A stretch of 64,000 bases of DNA from Flavobacteriales bacterium UBA7878 (GTDB lineage Bacteria > Bacteroidota > Bacteroidia > Flavobacteriales > Schleiferiaceae). Under the pieces are notes generated by a model. The model made no database searches. It was not told the DNA's origin and saw only the letters and a program-made list of their open reading frames with translations. Each line of letters opens with the position of its first letter. Position 1 is the first letter of the stretch. A program made the position numbers and the translations under genes. Positions 8,105-16,707 of this stretch are shown here, piece after piece. Where the stretch lies: positions 1 to 64,000 of the forward strand of contig DLRW01000073.1 of NCBI GenBank assembly GCA_002501205.1, in the 5' to 3' direction.

Positions 8105-9251
8105 TACCAGTTATATCGAATTAAACGAATCGGCTCTGGCCAATAATTTCCAATATATACGTGAAAGACTGGCGCCAGGAGCGCGCTTATCGCATGTGGT
8201 AAAAGGAAATGCCTATGGCCACGGAATTGATCCCTTTGTGCCTTTAGCACATAAGTTGGGAGCGGATCACTTTTCAGTATTCGATGTGCATGAAGCAGAG
8301 CAGGTATTAAAAGCATTATCAGAGCCTGTCGATATCATAATCATGGGCATGGTTGCTCAGGAGCAATTGGAGTGGGTAATTCAAAAGGAGATTGGCTATT
8401 TTGTATTTGATAGCAAGCGATTAGAACAGTCGGTGCTCCTGGCTAAAAAAATTGAGAAGAAGGCTAAAGTGCACATTGAACTGGAAACAGGCATGAACCG
8501 TTCTGGTTTCGAAATGGAGAACTGGCCCCAGATTAGTCGCTACCTTATTGAGAATGCCGCCTACCTTGATTTCCAAGGACTCTGCACTCATTTTGCCGGC
8601 GCTGAAAGCATCGCTAATCATTTGCGCGTAAGGCAGCAGATCAAGAATTTCAGGAAGGGTCGAGCTCTTTTTAAGAATGCCAACCTAAAGCCAAAATGGT
8701 CCCACGCGGCTTGCAGCGCAGCCTTTCTTCGCTTCCCTAAAACGCATTTCGATTTGGTACGAATTGGGATATTGCAATATGGTTTTTGGCCCAATATGGA
8801 AACCTATATCAGCATAGCTGGTTTAGAAGAAAATCCAGTCGATCCGCTGCAGCGTGTGATCAGTTGGAAAAGCCGAGTGATGAATGTGAAAAAGGTCCAT
8901 AAGGGCGAATACATTGGTTATGGCACCTCGTATTTAGCTACCCAGGAAATGACCGTTGCTTCCGTTCCTGTGGGCTATTCTCATGGTTTTAGTCGTAGTT
9001 TAAGCAATTCGGGTCGGGCTCTGGTGCGTGGCATGCGCGTGGGCGTTGTGGGAGTAGTAAACATGAATGTGATGATGGTGGATGTGAGTCATCTCGACCA
9101 TGTTGAAATCGGAGATGAAGTGGTGCTCATCGGTAAGCAGGGTGACCAGGAAATTAGCGTAAGCTCTTTTAGTGAGTACAGCGATCAAATGAATTATGAA
9201 CTTCTAACGCGCTTACCTTTAGATATTCAGCGCAGAGTTAAAATAGTATAA
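8097..9251 (+). CDS. alr: Alanine racemase
   Basis: A 384-residue fold-type III PLP enzyme supplying D-alanine for peptidoglycan. The PLP lysine lies in 'VVKGNAYGHG' (Lys36). Other marks are 'VDVSHLDHVEIGDEVVLIG' and 'GYGTSYLATQEMTVASVPVGYSHG' carrying the second catalytic tyrosine region (family 'Y..GY..G'), with 'MNVMMVDVS' near the C-terminus. The ATG at 8097 overlaps the M20 gene's end by eight bases; a TTG just before it is also possible. It is followed two bases later by a second racemase-like gene. Whether this is the housekeeping Alr or a dedicated catabolic racemase cannot be decided from one window. Confidence 0.92.
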   Translation: MDNTSYIELNESALANNFQYIRERLAPGARLSHVVKGNAYGHGIDPFVPLAHKLGADHFSVFDVHEAEQVLKALSEPVDIIIMGMVAQEQLEWVIQKEIGYFVFDSKRLEQSVLLAKKIEKKAKVHIELETGMNRSGFEMENWPQISRYLIENAAYLDFQGLCTHFAGAESIANHLRVRQQIKNFRKGRALFKNANLKPKWSHAACSAAFLRFPKTHFDLVRIGILQYGFWPNMETYISIAGLEENPVDPLQRVISWKSRVMNVKKVHKGEYIGYGTSYLATQEMTVASVPVGYSHGFSRSLSNSGRALVRGMRVGVVGVVNMNVMMVDVSHLDHVEIGDEVVLIGKQGDQEISVSSFSEYSDQMNYELLTRLPLDIQRRVKIV

Positions 9252-9252
9252 A

Positions 9253-10332
9253 ATGGCCTATCTCACTTTTAATAGAACTAAGCTTAAGCACAATTATAAG
9301 GTGTTGAAAGCCTTATTTGATCAACACAATATAGAATGGGCCATTGTAACCAAGCTTCTTTGTGGCGAAGAAGTATTGGTGAAAGAAGTGGTGGATTTGG
9401 GGATTAAAGAAATCTGTGATGCCCGAATTTCCAATTTAAAGGTGGTTAAAGATTTGGCTCCAGACGATGTGCAAACCGTTTACATTAAACCCCCGGCTAT
9501 TGAGAGTATTCCCGAATTAGTGGAATATGCCGATGCTAGTTTCAACTCAGAGTTTGAAACCATTAAAGCCATTAGTGAGGAAGCCGGGAAGCAAGGGAAG
9601 ATGCACAAGATCATTATTATGATTGAGTTGGGCGACTTGCGCGAAGGAATTATGGGAGAGGAGCTAATGGATTTTTATGGATCTGTTTTCGAATTGCCCA
9701 ATATTCAAGTAACCGGAATAGGTTCAAACCTTAACTGCCTGCATGGAGTAATGCCCAGTACGGATAAGCTCATTCAATTATCCCTGTACAAACAGCTGAT
9801 TGAGGCTAAGTTTGGTCGCAATATTCCTTGGGTAACTGGAGGAACCTCTGTAGTAATTCCCCTCTTGCAAACCCATCAATTACCGGCCGGAATTAATCAC
9901 TTCAGGGTTGGAGAGACTTTATATTTCGGAACGGACATCGTAAACCATGGCCCCATGGAGGGGATGGAGCAAGATGTGATTACCCTTTATACTCAGATCA
10001 TTGAGATTAATGAAAAACCCATGCTTCCCATCGGAGAGCTGGAAGCGAACCCACAGGGCGAAACCTTTGAGATCGACGAGAGTCTTTATGGAAAGACGAC
10101 CCACCGCGCAATCTTAGACGTGGGGACTCTGGATATCTCCAGTGAGTACCTAATTCCTTTTAAGGATCTGAATATCGAGTTTGTAGGGGCTAGTAGTGAT
10201 ATGCTGGTGATTGATATTCACGATAATGAACGCGGCTATAAGGTGGGTGATTTTATTCCTTTTCACTTAAAGTATATGGGAGCCCTCACCCTTTTCAATT
10301 CTTATTATATCGAAAAGCGGGTGATTGACTGA
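9253..10332 (+). CDS. Alanine/ornithine racemase-like PLP enzyme
   Basis: A 359-residue cytoplasmic protein of the fold-type III PLP superfamily, distinct from Alr and closer to the ornithine racemase/YhfX group. The probable PLP lysine is in 'WAIVTKLLCGEEVL' near residue 34. Later marks are 'IIIMIELGDLREGI', 'GIGSNLNCLHGV', 'PWVTGGTSVVIPLL' and 'HFRVGETLYFG', which line the cofactor pocket in this group. It starts one base after the alr stop and ends the operon. A second racemase beside Alr suggests handling of a D-amino acid other than alanine. The substrate is not predictable from sequence alone. Confidence 0.75.
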   Translation: MAYLTFNRTKLKHNYKVLKALFDQHNIEWAIVTKLLCGEEVLVKEVVDLGIKEICDARISNLKVVKDLAPDDVQTVYIKPPAIESIPELVEYADASFNSEFETIKAISEEAGKQGKMHKIIIMIELGDLREGIMGEELMDFYGSVFELPNIQVTGIGSNLNCLHGVMPSTDKLIQLSLYKQLIEAKFGRNIPWVTGGTSVVIPLLQTHQLPAGINHFRVGETLYFGTDIVNHGPMEGMEQDVITLYTQIIEINEKPMLPIGELEANPQGETFEIDESLYGKTTHRAILDVGTLDISSEYLIPFKDLNIEFVGASSDMLVIDIHDNERGYKVGDFIPFHLKYMGALTLFNSYYIEKRVID

Positions 10333-10368
10333 TTCCTGAGCATCAGAAATCATGTAATTTCAGGCCCT

Positions 10369-12606
10369 ATGAAAAAGGCCTTTTTATTTATTCTGGCAAT
10401 AGCATTTACTGCATGCGTGGATAATGCTGCTGTTCCAGAATATCGTGCGGATGCAGATCAATATTTAATTCCAAAGGTTCAACATTTCGGAAACCGACCG
10501 GGTTCAGCCTTTATTTGGAATGCTAAAACGCGCATTCAAGCTGATTCCAATTGCCTGGCAGAGGCGCAGTATTTACAGACCTTAATCAAGCAGCACAGCA
10601 CTTTTGAACCAGAATTAAAGGCTTCTAAGGGCGAGGTACAATTAGTGATTTCGGAAGAAATAGAAGGTTCGGAAGAGGCCTATACTCTCGAAATTGAAGC
10701 CGCTAAAATTGTATTGAAAGGCAAAACAAGGGCTGGACTAATGCGAGCTATCCAAAGCCTGCGGCAGTTGATGATCGATGCTTTTCATGATGCCACTCAA
10801 GGAGAGGCCTGGGCTTTGCCGGCTCTATATATTGCCGATGCTCCTCGCTTTGAACACCGAGGTCTTTTGTTGGATGTATGTCGGCATTATTTTGATAAGG
10901 ATGTAGTAAAGAAATACATCGACTTGCTAGCCCTGTACAAGATGAATGTCTTGCATTTGCATCTTACCGAAGATCAAGGCTGGCGCTTTGAAAGTGAGGC
11001 CTTTCCCAAATTACATCAAGAGGCTGCTTATCGTAGGGAAGAAGATGGCTCTAGATATGGGGGCTATTTTAGCCAGGAAGATTTAAGAGAATTGGTGGCT
11101 TATGCCGAAGCACGTCATATCACCATTATCCCTGAATTGGAATTACCTGGGCACTCGCAGGCTGCTTTATCAGCCTACCCTCAATTCTCTTGCCTGGGAG
11201 CAGATGCGAATATTGAAGTGGTTAATGATTGGGGCGTTTTTAAAGAGATTTACTGCGCTGGAAACGATTCAACTTTTCTTTTTCTAGAAACGATTTTAGA
11301 AGAATTGATGGAGATTTTCCCTTCTGAATACATTCACATTGGGGGAGATGAAGCCCCAAAATTTCGCTGGGAGCATTGTGCCAAATGTCAAAAACGTATG
11401 GCTGATGAAGACCTGGCTGATGAACATGAATTGCAGAGCTATTTTATAAAGCGTATCGAAAGCTTTTTAAACAGCAAGGGGCGCAAACTGATAGGTTGGG
11501 ATGAGATACTGGAGGGAGGGCTTTCTCCTAATGCTACGGTCCAAAGTTGGCGCGGAATGGAAGGGGGAATAGCCGCCGCGCGTTCTCAGCATCAGGCTAT
11601 AATGTCGCCTACCAGTCATTGTTATCTCGACTATGGCTTGCATCAAATTGATTTGAAGAAGGTCTACAGTTTTGATCCCATTCCGGTAGAACTAAATAAA
11701 GAGGAGCAAAAATTTATTATTGGGGGAGAATGCAATATGTGGACGGAGCATGTACCCAATGAGACTAATTTAGATTCTAAGATAAACCCTCGCATGCAGG
11801 CCCTGGCAGAGGTATTATGGACCTATCCGCAGGAAAGAGACTTTAGGGACTTCTTTCAAAGGATGCAAAAGCATTACCCTATGCTGGAATCCTTTGGGGT
11901 AGCCTATGGCCCGGAGATGATTCCCGCCGAAATCTATGCCGATGTGAATTTCGATAGCGCTGAGGTATTTATTGGCTCTAAAACCAGCTTTGAGGCTATA
12001 GATCAGGAGGTTTATTGGAATGATCAAAAAGGACCTTGGGGCTTTGTTTTAAAAGAATCCGGAATCTTAAAAGTACAGGCTCTGAAGAATGATCAGGCTT
12101 ATGGAGATACCATTCAACAAAATTTCGCTTTTCATCAGGCCTTAGCGCGAAAACCGCAGTATCAATCCGAATATTCGCAATGGTATACCGGGGGCGGAAA
12201 GGCTGCTTTGGTTAATGGTCGCCTGGGCTCCCTGAATTTTAGAGATGGCCAATGGCAGGGCTTTTCGGGGCAGGATATTGAGCTGTGGCTGGATTTAGGT
12301 GAATTGAAAGAGATTAATTCGGTAAGCTCTAATTTTTACCACTACAACAATGCCTGGATATTTGTGCCGCAGAGTTATAAAGTATATGCCTCTAAAGATG
12401 GAAAGAGCTGGAGACTTATCGGCGAAAGCCAAGCTCAAATTCAAGCCAAGCAAAGGGGGCAGCATATTGAGCAATTGGAAGTAAAAAGCAAAACCCAGAC
12501 TCGCTTTATAAAGCTGGTGGTTGAGTCACAAGGTCGAGTGCCGGACTGGCATGAAGCGGCAGGAGCAGAGGCCTGGTTATTTATGGATGAAATTATCGTG
12601 CAATAA
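10369..12606 (+). CDS. Beta-N-acetylhexosaminidase (GH20) lipoprotein with C-terminal discoidin-like domain
   Basis: A 745-residue lipoprotein (lipobox 'FTAC', Cys16) predicted to face the periplasm or cell surface. An N-terminal GH20b-like domain (about 30-145) precedes the catalytic barrel starting at 'RFEHRGLLLDVCRHYF'. The catalytic motif HIGGDE lies at 323-328, with Asp327-Glu328 as the substrate-assisted pair that removes terminal GlcNAc/GalNAc. The last 125 residues form an F5/8-type (discoidin) module with 'GQWQGFSGQDIELWLDLG' and 'HEAAGAEAWLFMDEI'. This module is closely matched at the end of the GH92 protein in this window. It overlaps cutC by one base. Length agrees with multi-domain GH20 enzymes of Bacteroidota. 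Confidence 0.92.
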   Translation: MKKAFLFILAIAFTACVDNAAVPEYRADADQYLIPKVQHFGNRPGSAFIWNAKTRIQADSNCLAEAQYLQTLIKQHSTFEPELKASKGEVQLVISEEIEGSEEAYTLEIEAAKIVLKGKTRAGLMRAIQSLRQLMIDAFHDATQGEAWALPALYIADAPRFEHRGLLLDVCRHYFDKDVVKKYIDLLALYKMNVLHLHLTEDQGWRFESEAFPKLHQEAAYRREEDGSRYGGYFSQEDLRELVAYAEARHITIIPELELPGHSQAALSAYPQFSCLGADANIEVVNDWGVFKEIYCAGNDSTFLFLETILEELMEIFPSEYIHIGGDEAPKFRWEHCAKCQKRMADEDLADEHELQSYFIKRIESFLNSKGRKLIGWDEILEGGLSPNATVQSWRGMEGGIAAARSQHQAIMSPTSHCYLDYGLHQIDLKKVYSFDPIPVELNKEEQKFIIGGECNMWTEHVPNETNLDSKINPRMQALAEVLWTYPQERDFRDFFQRMQKHYPMLESFGVAYGPEMIPAEIYADVNFDSAEVFIGSKTSFEAIDQEVYWNDQKGPWGFVLKESGILKVQALKNDQAYGDTIQQNFAFHQALARKPQYQSEYSQWYTGGGKAALVNGRLGSLNFRDGQWQGFSGQDIELWLDLGELKEINSVSSNFYHYNNAWIFVPQSYKVYASKDGKSWRLIGESQAQIQAKQRGQHIEQLEVKSKTQTRFIKLVVESQGRVPDWHEAAGAEAWLFMDEIIVQ

Positions 12607-13298
12607 TGGAATTTGAAGCTTGTATTGAATCTTTGGAAGGCGCGCTATTAGCGGATAAATACGGTGCCGATAGGGTAGAGCTCTGTTCTGCCTTACATGA
12701 AGGAGGGCTAAGTCCGAGCACCGCGCTTTGCCGGCAGGTGGTGCAACAATCACAACAAAAGGTCTTTGCCATGATTCGCCCGGTAGCAGGAGGTTTTGTT
12801 TACAGTGCCAGGGAGCTGGAGCTGATGAAAATGGAGATCGTGGAATTAGCTCAAACCGGAATACAGGGAGTGGTATTTGGAGTTTCCAACCCAGATGGTA
12901 GCTTAAATGCCGAAGCCAATCAAGGCTTAATAGCCGTGGCTAAAGAGCAAGGATTAGAAAGTGTTTGCCACCGCGCTTTTGATTTTACACCGGATCCCTT
13001 TGCGGCACTGGAATCCATTATTGAATGGGGCTTTGGGCGCCTACTGAGTTCCGGCCAGCAAGCCAAGGCAATTGATGGTTTAGATCTTTTGGTTCGCTTG
13101 AAAGAAGCCGCTCAAGATCGTATTGAGATTATGGCGGGCAGTGGGCTAATGGCTTCTGCGATGCCAGCGTTTAAAGCATCCAATTTGGATGCCGTGCATT
13201 TTACCGTTGGAGCTTTTGAGGCCGATGTGCCCTTAGGAATGGGTGCTCGCTTAATTTCGGATGAGGAGAAGGTAAAGGGGATATTGGCTTTTAAGTAA
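12606..13298 (+). CDS. cutC: CutC family TIM-barrel protein
   Basis: A 230-residue cytoplasmic protein opening 'FEACIESLEGALLADKYGADRVELC', followed by 'EGGLSPS', 'VFAMIRPVAGGFVYS', 'GVVFGVSNPDG' and 'CHRAFDFTPDP', all hallmarks of CutC. CutC was named for copper tolerance in E. coli, but no copper-binding motif is obvious and its biochemical role remains poorly settled. Here it is translationally coupled to a hexosaminidase and lies among mannosidases, which points to a role in sugar rather than copper metabolism (inference). The length matches the family. Confidence 0.92.
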   Translation: MEFEACIESLEGALLADKYGADRVELCSALHEGGLSPSTALCRQVVQQSQQKVFAMIRPVAGGFVYSARELELMKMEIVELAQTGIQGVVFGVSNPDGSLNAEANQGLIAVAKEQGLESVCHRAFDFTPDPFAALESIIEWGFGRLLSSGQQAKAIDGLDLLVRLKEAAQDRIEIMAGSGLMASAMPAFKASNLDAVHFTVGAFEADVPLGMGARLISDEEKVKGILAFK

Positions 13299-13307
13299 TG
13301 CTCAAAG

Positions 13308-13904
13308 CTATTCTTTAGCAAATTGAAGAAGGTCATCCATGTTACCCTGATCAGCAATTTTCAAGGCGGCAATGTATTTTTTACGAGTATTATTTGCTTG
13401 GCTCATTTGGTTCTGACTCCAGTTAAAAGCATTTTGATTAGTTAGTGCCTCCAAGATAAGATCCGCCATTAGTCGAGAATGTCTGCCATTTCCGTTGGGG
13501 AAGCAATGAATGCAAACCAACCTATGTTTAAATCGTATAGCAACTTCTTCAGGAGGGTAGGATTTTTCTGTAATCCAGAATTTTGTATCGTCAAGCAGTT
13601 TATGCAGTTCGATGTTTATTTGTGTCCAGGGAACGCCTAGATTTTTCTCTGAATTGCGAAAATTACCAGCCCACCTCCAAACATCTCCGAACATTCTTTT
13701 ATGGAGGTTTTTGATGAAAACTGCACTTAGAATTTTTTTGATTGTGAGTTTCTGTTGAATAGTCCAGGCTATTGCTTTTTCAATATTCAATTGCTCGAAC
13801 TCATCCAATTCGGTTTGATTCACAATGGTTTTAATCTTTAATCCGTCTTTTTCTTCTTCATTTATGGGGGTTTGTCCAGGTGAATAACTGAGGTTTAATC
13901 CCAT
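13308..13904 (-). CDS. Mobile mystery protein B (Fic-domain protein)
   Basis: A 198-residue protein with a Fic fold; 'KNLHKRMFGDVWRWAGNFR' precedes the active-site loop 'HCFPNGNGRHSRLMADLIL'. The Fic consensus is H-P-F-x-D/E-G-N-G/K-R-x-x-R. Here the second position is Cys and the metal-binding acidic position is Asn, so canonical AMP transfer from ATP may be altered. N-terminal helices with 'TELDEFEQLNIEKA' could be regulatory. It overlaps the upstream XRE gene by 10 bases, the usual 'mobile mystery protein A/B' arrangement, thought to be a transferable toxin-antitoxin-like or regulatory pair. Its function has not been established, to my knowledge. Confidence 0.85.
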   Translation of the reverse strand: MGLNLSYSPGQTPINEEEKDGLKIKTIVNQTELDEFEQLNIEKAIAWTIQQKLTIKKILSAVFIKNLHKRMFGDVWRWAGNFRNSEKNLGVPWTQINIELHKLLDDTKFWITEKSYPPEEVAIRFKHRLVCIHCFPNGNGRHSRLMADLILEALTNQNAFNWSQNQMSQANNTRKKYIAALKIADQGNMDDLLQFAKE

Positions 13905-14356
13905 AAAGATTTGTTTAAATCACGTTTTAGTTCTTCGGAAAGTTCACTGATGGCAAGTTTGATTTTTTTCTCTGTAATAGCCTGGTTTTCGAGCGTCATA
14001 CTTTGATGGGCTCGCAAAACAATTTTACGAGCTAAATCTTCTGCTTTTTGATCTATTAAGTTTTGGATAGAGCCATCTTTAGGCACTAAAGCATATACAA
14101 GCCTAAATTCTAAAGCCTCAGCTGTTTGCCGAAGAGAATTTAGACTAATACTACCATTGACCTCGTTATCTTCTAATTTCTTTACTCCTTGTCGAGTAAT
14201 ATTGAGTTTAACACCCAGTTGAGCCATAGTCATGTTTAAACTACTTCGGATTGCTTTAATCCAACCCGTTTTTGGATTTTGTCCTTCTTGGACCTTAACA
14301 AAGGGCTTGAGCTTTTTTTCTAGTTGTTCAAGTTGAAGTTTTTTAGCGCTTCTCAC
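13895..14356 (-). CDS. Mobile mystery protein A (XRE-type DNA-binding protein)
   Basis: A 153-residue protein with a helix-turn-helix around residues 35-75 ('SLNMTMAQLGVKLNITRQGV', then 'KLEDNE'), followed by 'LRQTAEALEFRLVYALVPKDG', the segment that typifies mobile mystery protein A. The C-terminal half is helical. It starts at GTG; no in-frame ATG gives the full family N-terminus. It is cotranscribed with the Fic gene. Strong palindromes just upstream are likely its own operators, so it probably acts as autorepressor and perhaps antitoxin. The pair is somewhat more AT-rich than its neighbours, in keeping with horizontal transfer. Confidence 0.85.
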   Translation of the reverse strand: MRSAKKLQLEQLEKKLKPFVKVQEGQNPKTGWIKAIRSSLNMTMAQLGVKLNITRQGVKKLEDNEVNGSISLNSLRQTAEALEFRLVYALVPKDGSIQNLIDQKAEDLARKIVLRAHQSMTLENQAITEKKIKLAISELSEELKRDLNKSLWD

Positions 14357-14385
14357 GACCTTATTCTTGAGGGTTCGTATACTAA

Positions 14386-14466
14386 TTAGTTTACTAAGGT
14401 AAGAAAATGTAAACTAATAAGATTACAAATGGTTTAAAAAGTAAACCTTTTAGTTTACGAAACTAA
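14386..14466. promoter_or_regulatory. Repeated TTAGTTTAC operators upstream of mobile mystery pair
   Basis: TTAGTTTAC at 14386-14394 faces GTAAACTAA at 14409-14417, an inverted pair with a 14-bp gap. A second TTAGTTTAC at 14450-14458 is part of the perfect palindrome TTAGTTT-ACG-AAACTAA at 14450-14466, and a half-site GTAAAC lies at 14441-14446. Four half-sites in 80 bases between the XRE gene and the beta-mannosidase gene fit autoregulatory binding by mobile mystery protein A. They could also affect the divergent gene. Confidence 0.6.
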
Positions 14467-14523
14467 TGGTTGAAGTAGAAAATAGTTCAGTTGATAAATC
14501 CTTTGATCCATTATTTTTACCCA

Positions 14524-16707
14524 ATGAGGTATCCCACCCTTTTTATCTTTTACCTAATTAGCATGGTCGCTTTTGCGCAGGAGAAGGCTTTAAGCGAAAA
14601 TTGGCAATTCCGTCGAATGGGTGAAAGTGAATGGCTTCCCGCTCAGGTGCCAGGAACTGTGCATCAGGATTTGATGCGGGAACAGCGAATTGAAAACATT
14701 TACTACGAGAACAACGAGCATCGTTATCAGTGGATCGAAAAGGAAAATTGGCAGTACCAATGTCGCTTTAAGCTAAAAGAGGGGGCTCCACAGAATTTGG
14801 TTTTCGAAGGCCTAGACACTTATGCCAGGGTTTACCTTGATGATTCTCTGCTGGGGGAATGTGATAATATGTTCCGGCGCTGGGTCTTTGATTTAAGTGA
14901 GTTTAGGCCCGGAGAACATAGCTTGAGGGTCGACTTTATTTCGCCTTATCAATACCATAAAAAGAGGGTGGAAAGCTATCCACGGGCATTGCCTGCAGGC
15001 TCTGAAATAGGCGATTTAAAAGTGAGTCCCTTCAGCCGAAAGGCAGCCTATCATTTTGGTTGGGACTGGGCCCCGCGTATTGTTACTTGCGGAATCTATC
15101 GAAAGGTCTATTTGCAATCACAGGAAACCCGAATACAAGAGGTTCGGGCGACTTTATTAGCACAGAGGGATTCTGCAGCTTTTGTCCAATTTGATTATGC
15201 CATTGAAAACGGCAATGGAAATCTATGGCTGGAGTTTCAGGGTCAAAGAATGGAAGTTGAGCGAGACCCAATGAACTCTCAAAGCTTTTTAGCCTTTCGC
15301 AAGAGGATTGATCAGGCAGAATTATGGTGGCCACGTGGCTATGGTGAAGCCCATCTGTATTATGACACGCTAAAGCTGTTTAGAGACGATAGCCTCATCG
15401 ATGTATTTCCCTTTCACTATGGCCTTCGAAAAGTGGAATTGGTAAATGCCCCGGATAGCTTGGGAACCTCCTTTTATTTCAAGATTAACGGGAAGCCCGT
15501 TTTTGCTCGGGGAGCCAATTATGTGCCTCAGGATATGCTCTTGCCAAGAGTATCTAATGCAAGCTATCGGCGACTTTTAAATCAAGCGGCTTCGGCTAAT
15601 ATGAATATGCTGCGGGTTTGGGGCGGTGGTGTTTATGAAAAGGACCTGTTCTATGATTTATGTGATAGCTTAGGAATTATGGTATGGCAGGATTTTATGT
15701 TCGCCGGAACCATGTATCCCGCGGATCAACCGGGCTTTTTAAACAATGTAAAGGCTGAGGTAGAAGACAATGTGAAGCGCTTACGCCGGCACCCTTCTCT
15801 GGTGCTTTGGTGCGGAAATAATGAAATAGATGTGGCCTGGAAAAATTGGGGCTGGCAAAAGCAATTCGGCTATTCCAAGGAAGATTCTTTGCAATTGATC
15901 AGGGGCTACGAAAGCCTGTTTAAACAGCTTATCCCAGAAAGTTTGGCCGCATTGGACGATCGGCCCTATGTGCATACCAGTCCATTGAGTAATTGGGGAA
16001 GCGCAGAAAACTTTAATCACGCCAGTATGCACTACTGGGGAGTATGGCATGGCCGAGAGGGCTTTGATCAGTTCAATTCTAATGTGGGTCGTTTTATGGT
16101 GGAGTATGGCTTCCAGTCTTTTCCGGATTATAGAAGCCTGCGAAGGGTAATTGCGGATAGCAATATGTATTTAGAGTCGAAGGCCATGCAAAATCGCCAA
16201 AAGAGCTATATCGGCAATGGAGAGATTCGAAAGCAAGTATTGCAGTATTACGAGGAGCCAAAGGATTTTAAAGACTTTATAGAGAAGAGTCAGGCGGTGC
16301 AGCGAAAGGCCCTGCAAACGGCCGTTCGTGCTCATCGGATGCAAAGGGGTTTTTGCATGGGTTCTTTAATGTGGCAACTCAATGATTGTTGGCCCGGACC
16401 ATCCTGGAGTGTGATCGATTACTATGGCCGGGAAAAACCAGGCTTGTATGCTTTACGCATGGCTTTTAGGCAGACTTTCTGGTATGTGGAAGACGGAGTC
16501 ATTTATTTCTCCATTGAAGAAGATCAGCATTTTGATATTCGTTTACGCTTTAAACCCGAAGATGGTCCTATGATGAGTCCACTTGTGCAAAGGGATTTTA
16601 AAGGTCCGGGTACCTATCAATTGCGCTTAAAGGAAATTCCAGAATCCCGAGATTTAATGAAAAACGCGGAGCTGAAATACATTGAGATATTTCCGAGTGA
16701 AATCTAA
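14524..16707 (+). CDS. Beta-mannosidase (GH2)
   Basis: A 727-residue secreted glycosidase; the ATG at 14524 gives a clean signal peptide ending 'SMVAFAQ', so it is preferred to the ATG at 14491. The GH2 layout is visible: jelly-roll sugar-binding domain ('WLPAQVPGTVHQDLM', 'GLDTYARVYLDDSLLG'), immunoglobulin-like domain, then the barrel with 'MNMLRVWGGGVYEKD', acid/base Glu434 in 'WCGNNEID' and nucleophile Glu527 in 'MVEYGFQSFP'. These match the beta-mannosidase subgroup that cleaves the Man-beta-1,4-GlcNAc core link of N-glycans or mannan ends. It is about 100 residues shorter than many homologues at the C-terminus, apparently lacking the last Ig-like module. It converges with GH92. Confidence 0.9.
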   Translation: MRYPTLFIFYLISMVAFAQEKALSENWQFRRMGESEWLPAQVPGTVHQDLMREQRIENIYYENNEHRYQWIEKENWQYQCRFKLKEGAPQNLVFEGLDTYARVYLDDSLLGECDNMFRRWVFDLSEFRPGEHSLRVDFISPYQYHKKRVESYPRALPAGSEIGDLKVSPFSRKAAYHFGWDWAPRIVTCGIYRKVYLQSQETRIQEVRATLLAQRDSAAFVQFDYAIENGNGNLWLEFQGQRMEVERDPMNSQSFLAFRKRIDQAELWWPRGYGEAHLYYDTLKLFRDDSLIDVFPFHYGLRKVELVNAPDSLGTSFYFKINGKPVFARGANYVPQDMLLPRVSNASYRRLLNQAASANMNMLRVWGGGVYEKDLFYDLCDSLGIMVWQDFMFAGTMYPADQPGFLNNVKAEVEDNVKRLRRHPSLVLWCGNNEIDVAWKNWGWQKQFGYSKEDSLQLIRGYESLFKQLIPESLAALDDRPYVHTSPLSNWGSAENFNHASMHYWGVWHGREGFDQFNSNVGRFMVEYGFQSFPDYRSLRRVIADSNMYLESKAMQNRQKSYIGNGEIRKQVLQYYEEPKDFKDFIEKSQAVQRKALQTAVRAHRMQRGFCMGSLMWQLNDCWPGPSWSVIDYYGREKPGLYALRMAFRQTFWYVEDGVIYFSIEEDQHFDIRLRFKPEDGPMMSPLVQRDFKGPGTYQLRLKEIPESRDLMKNAELKYIEIFPSEI

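Noticed and set aside
13300..14530. Integrase, insertion sequence or flanking direct repeats around the mobile mystery pair
   Set aside because: No transposase or recombinase gene and no clear target-site duplication is visible; the short palindromes there are better explained as operators.
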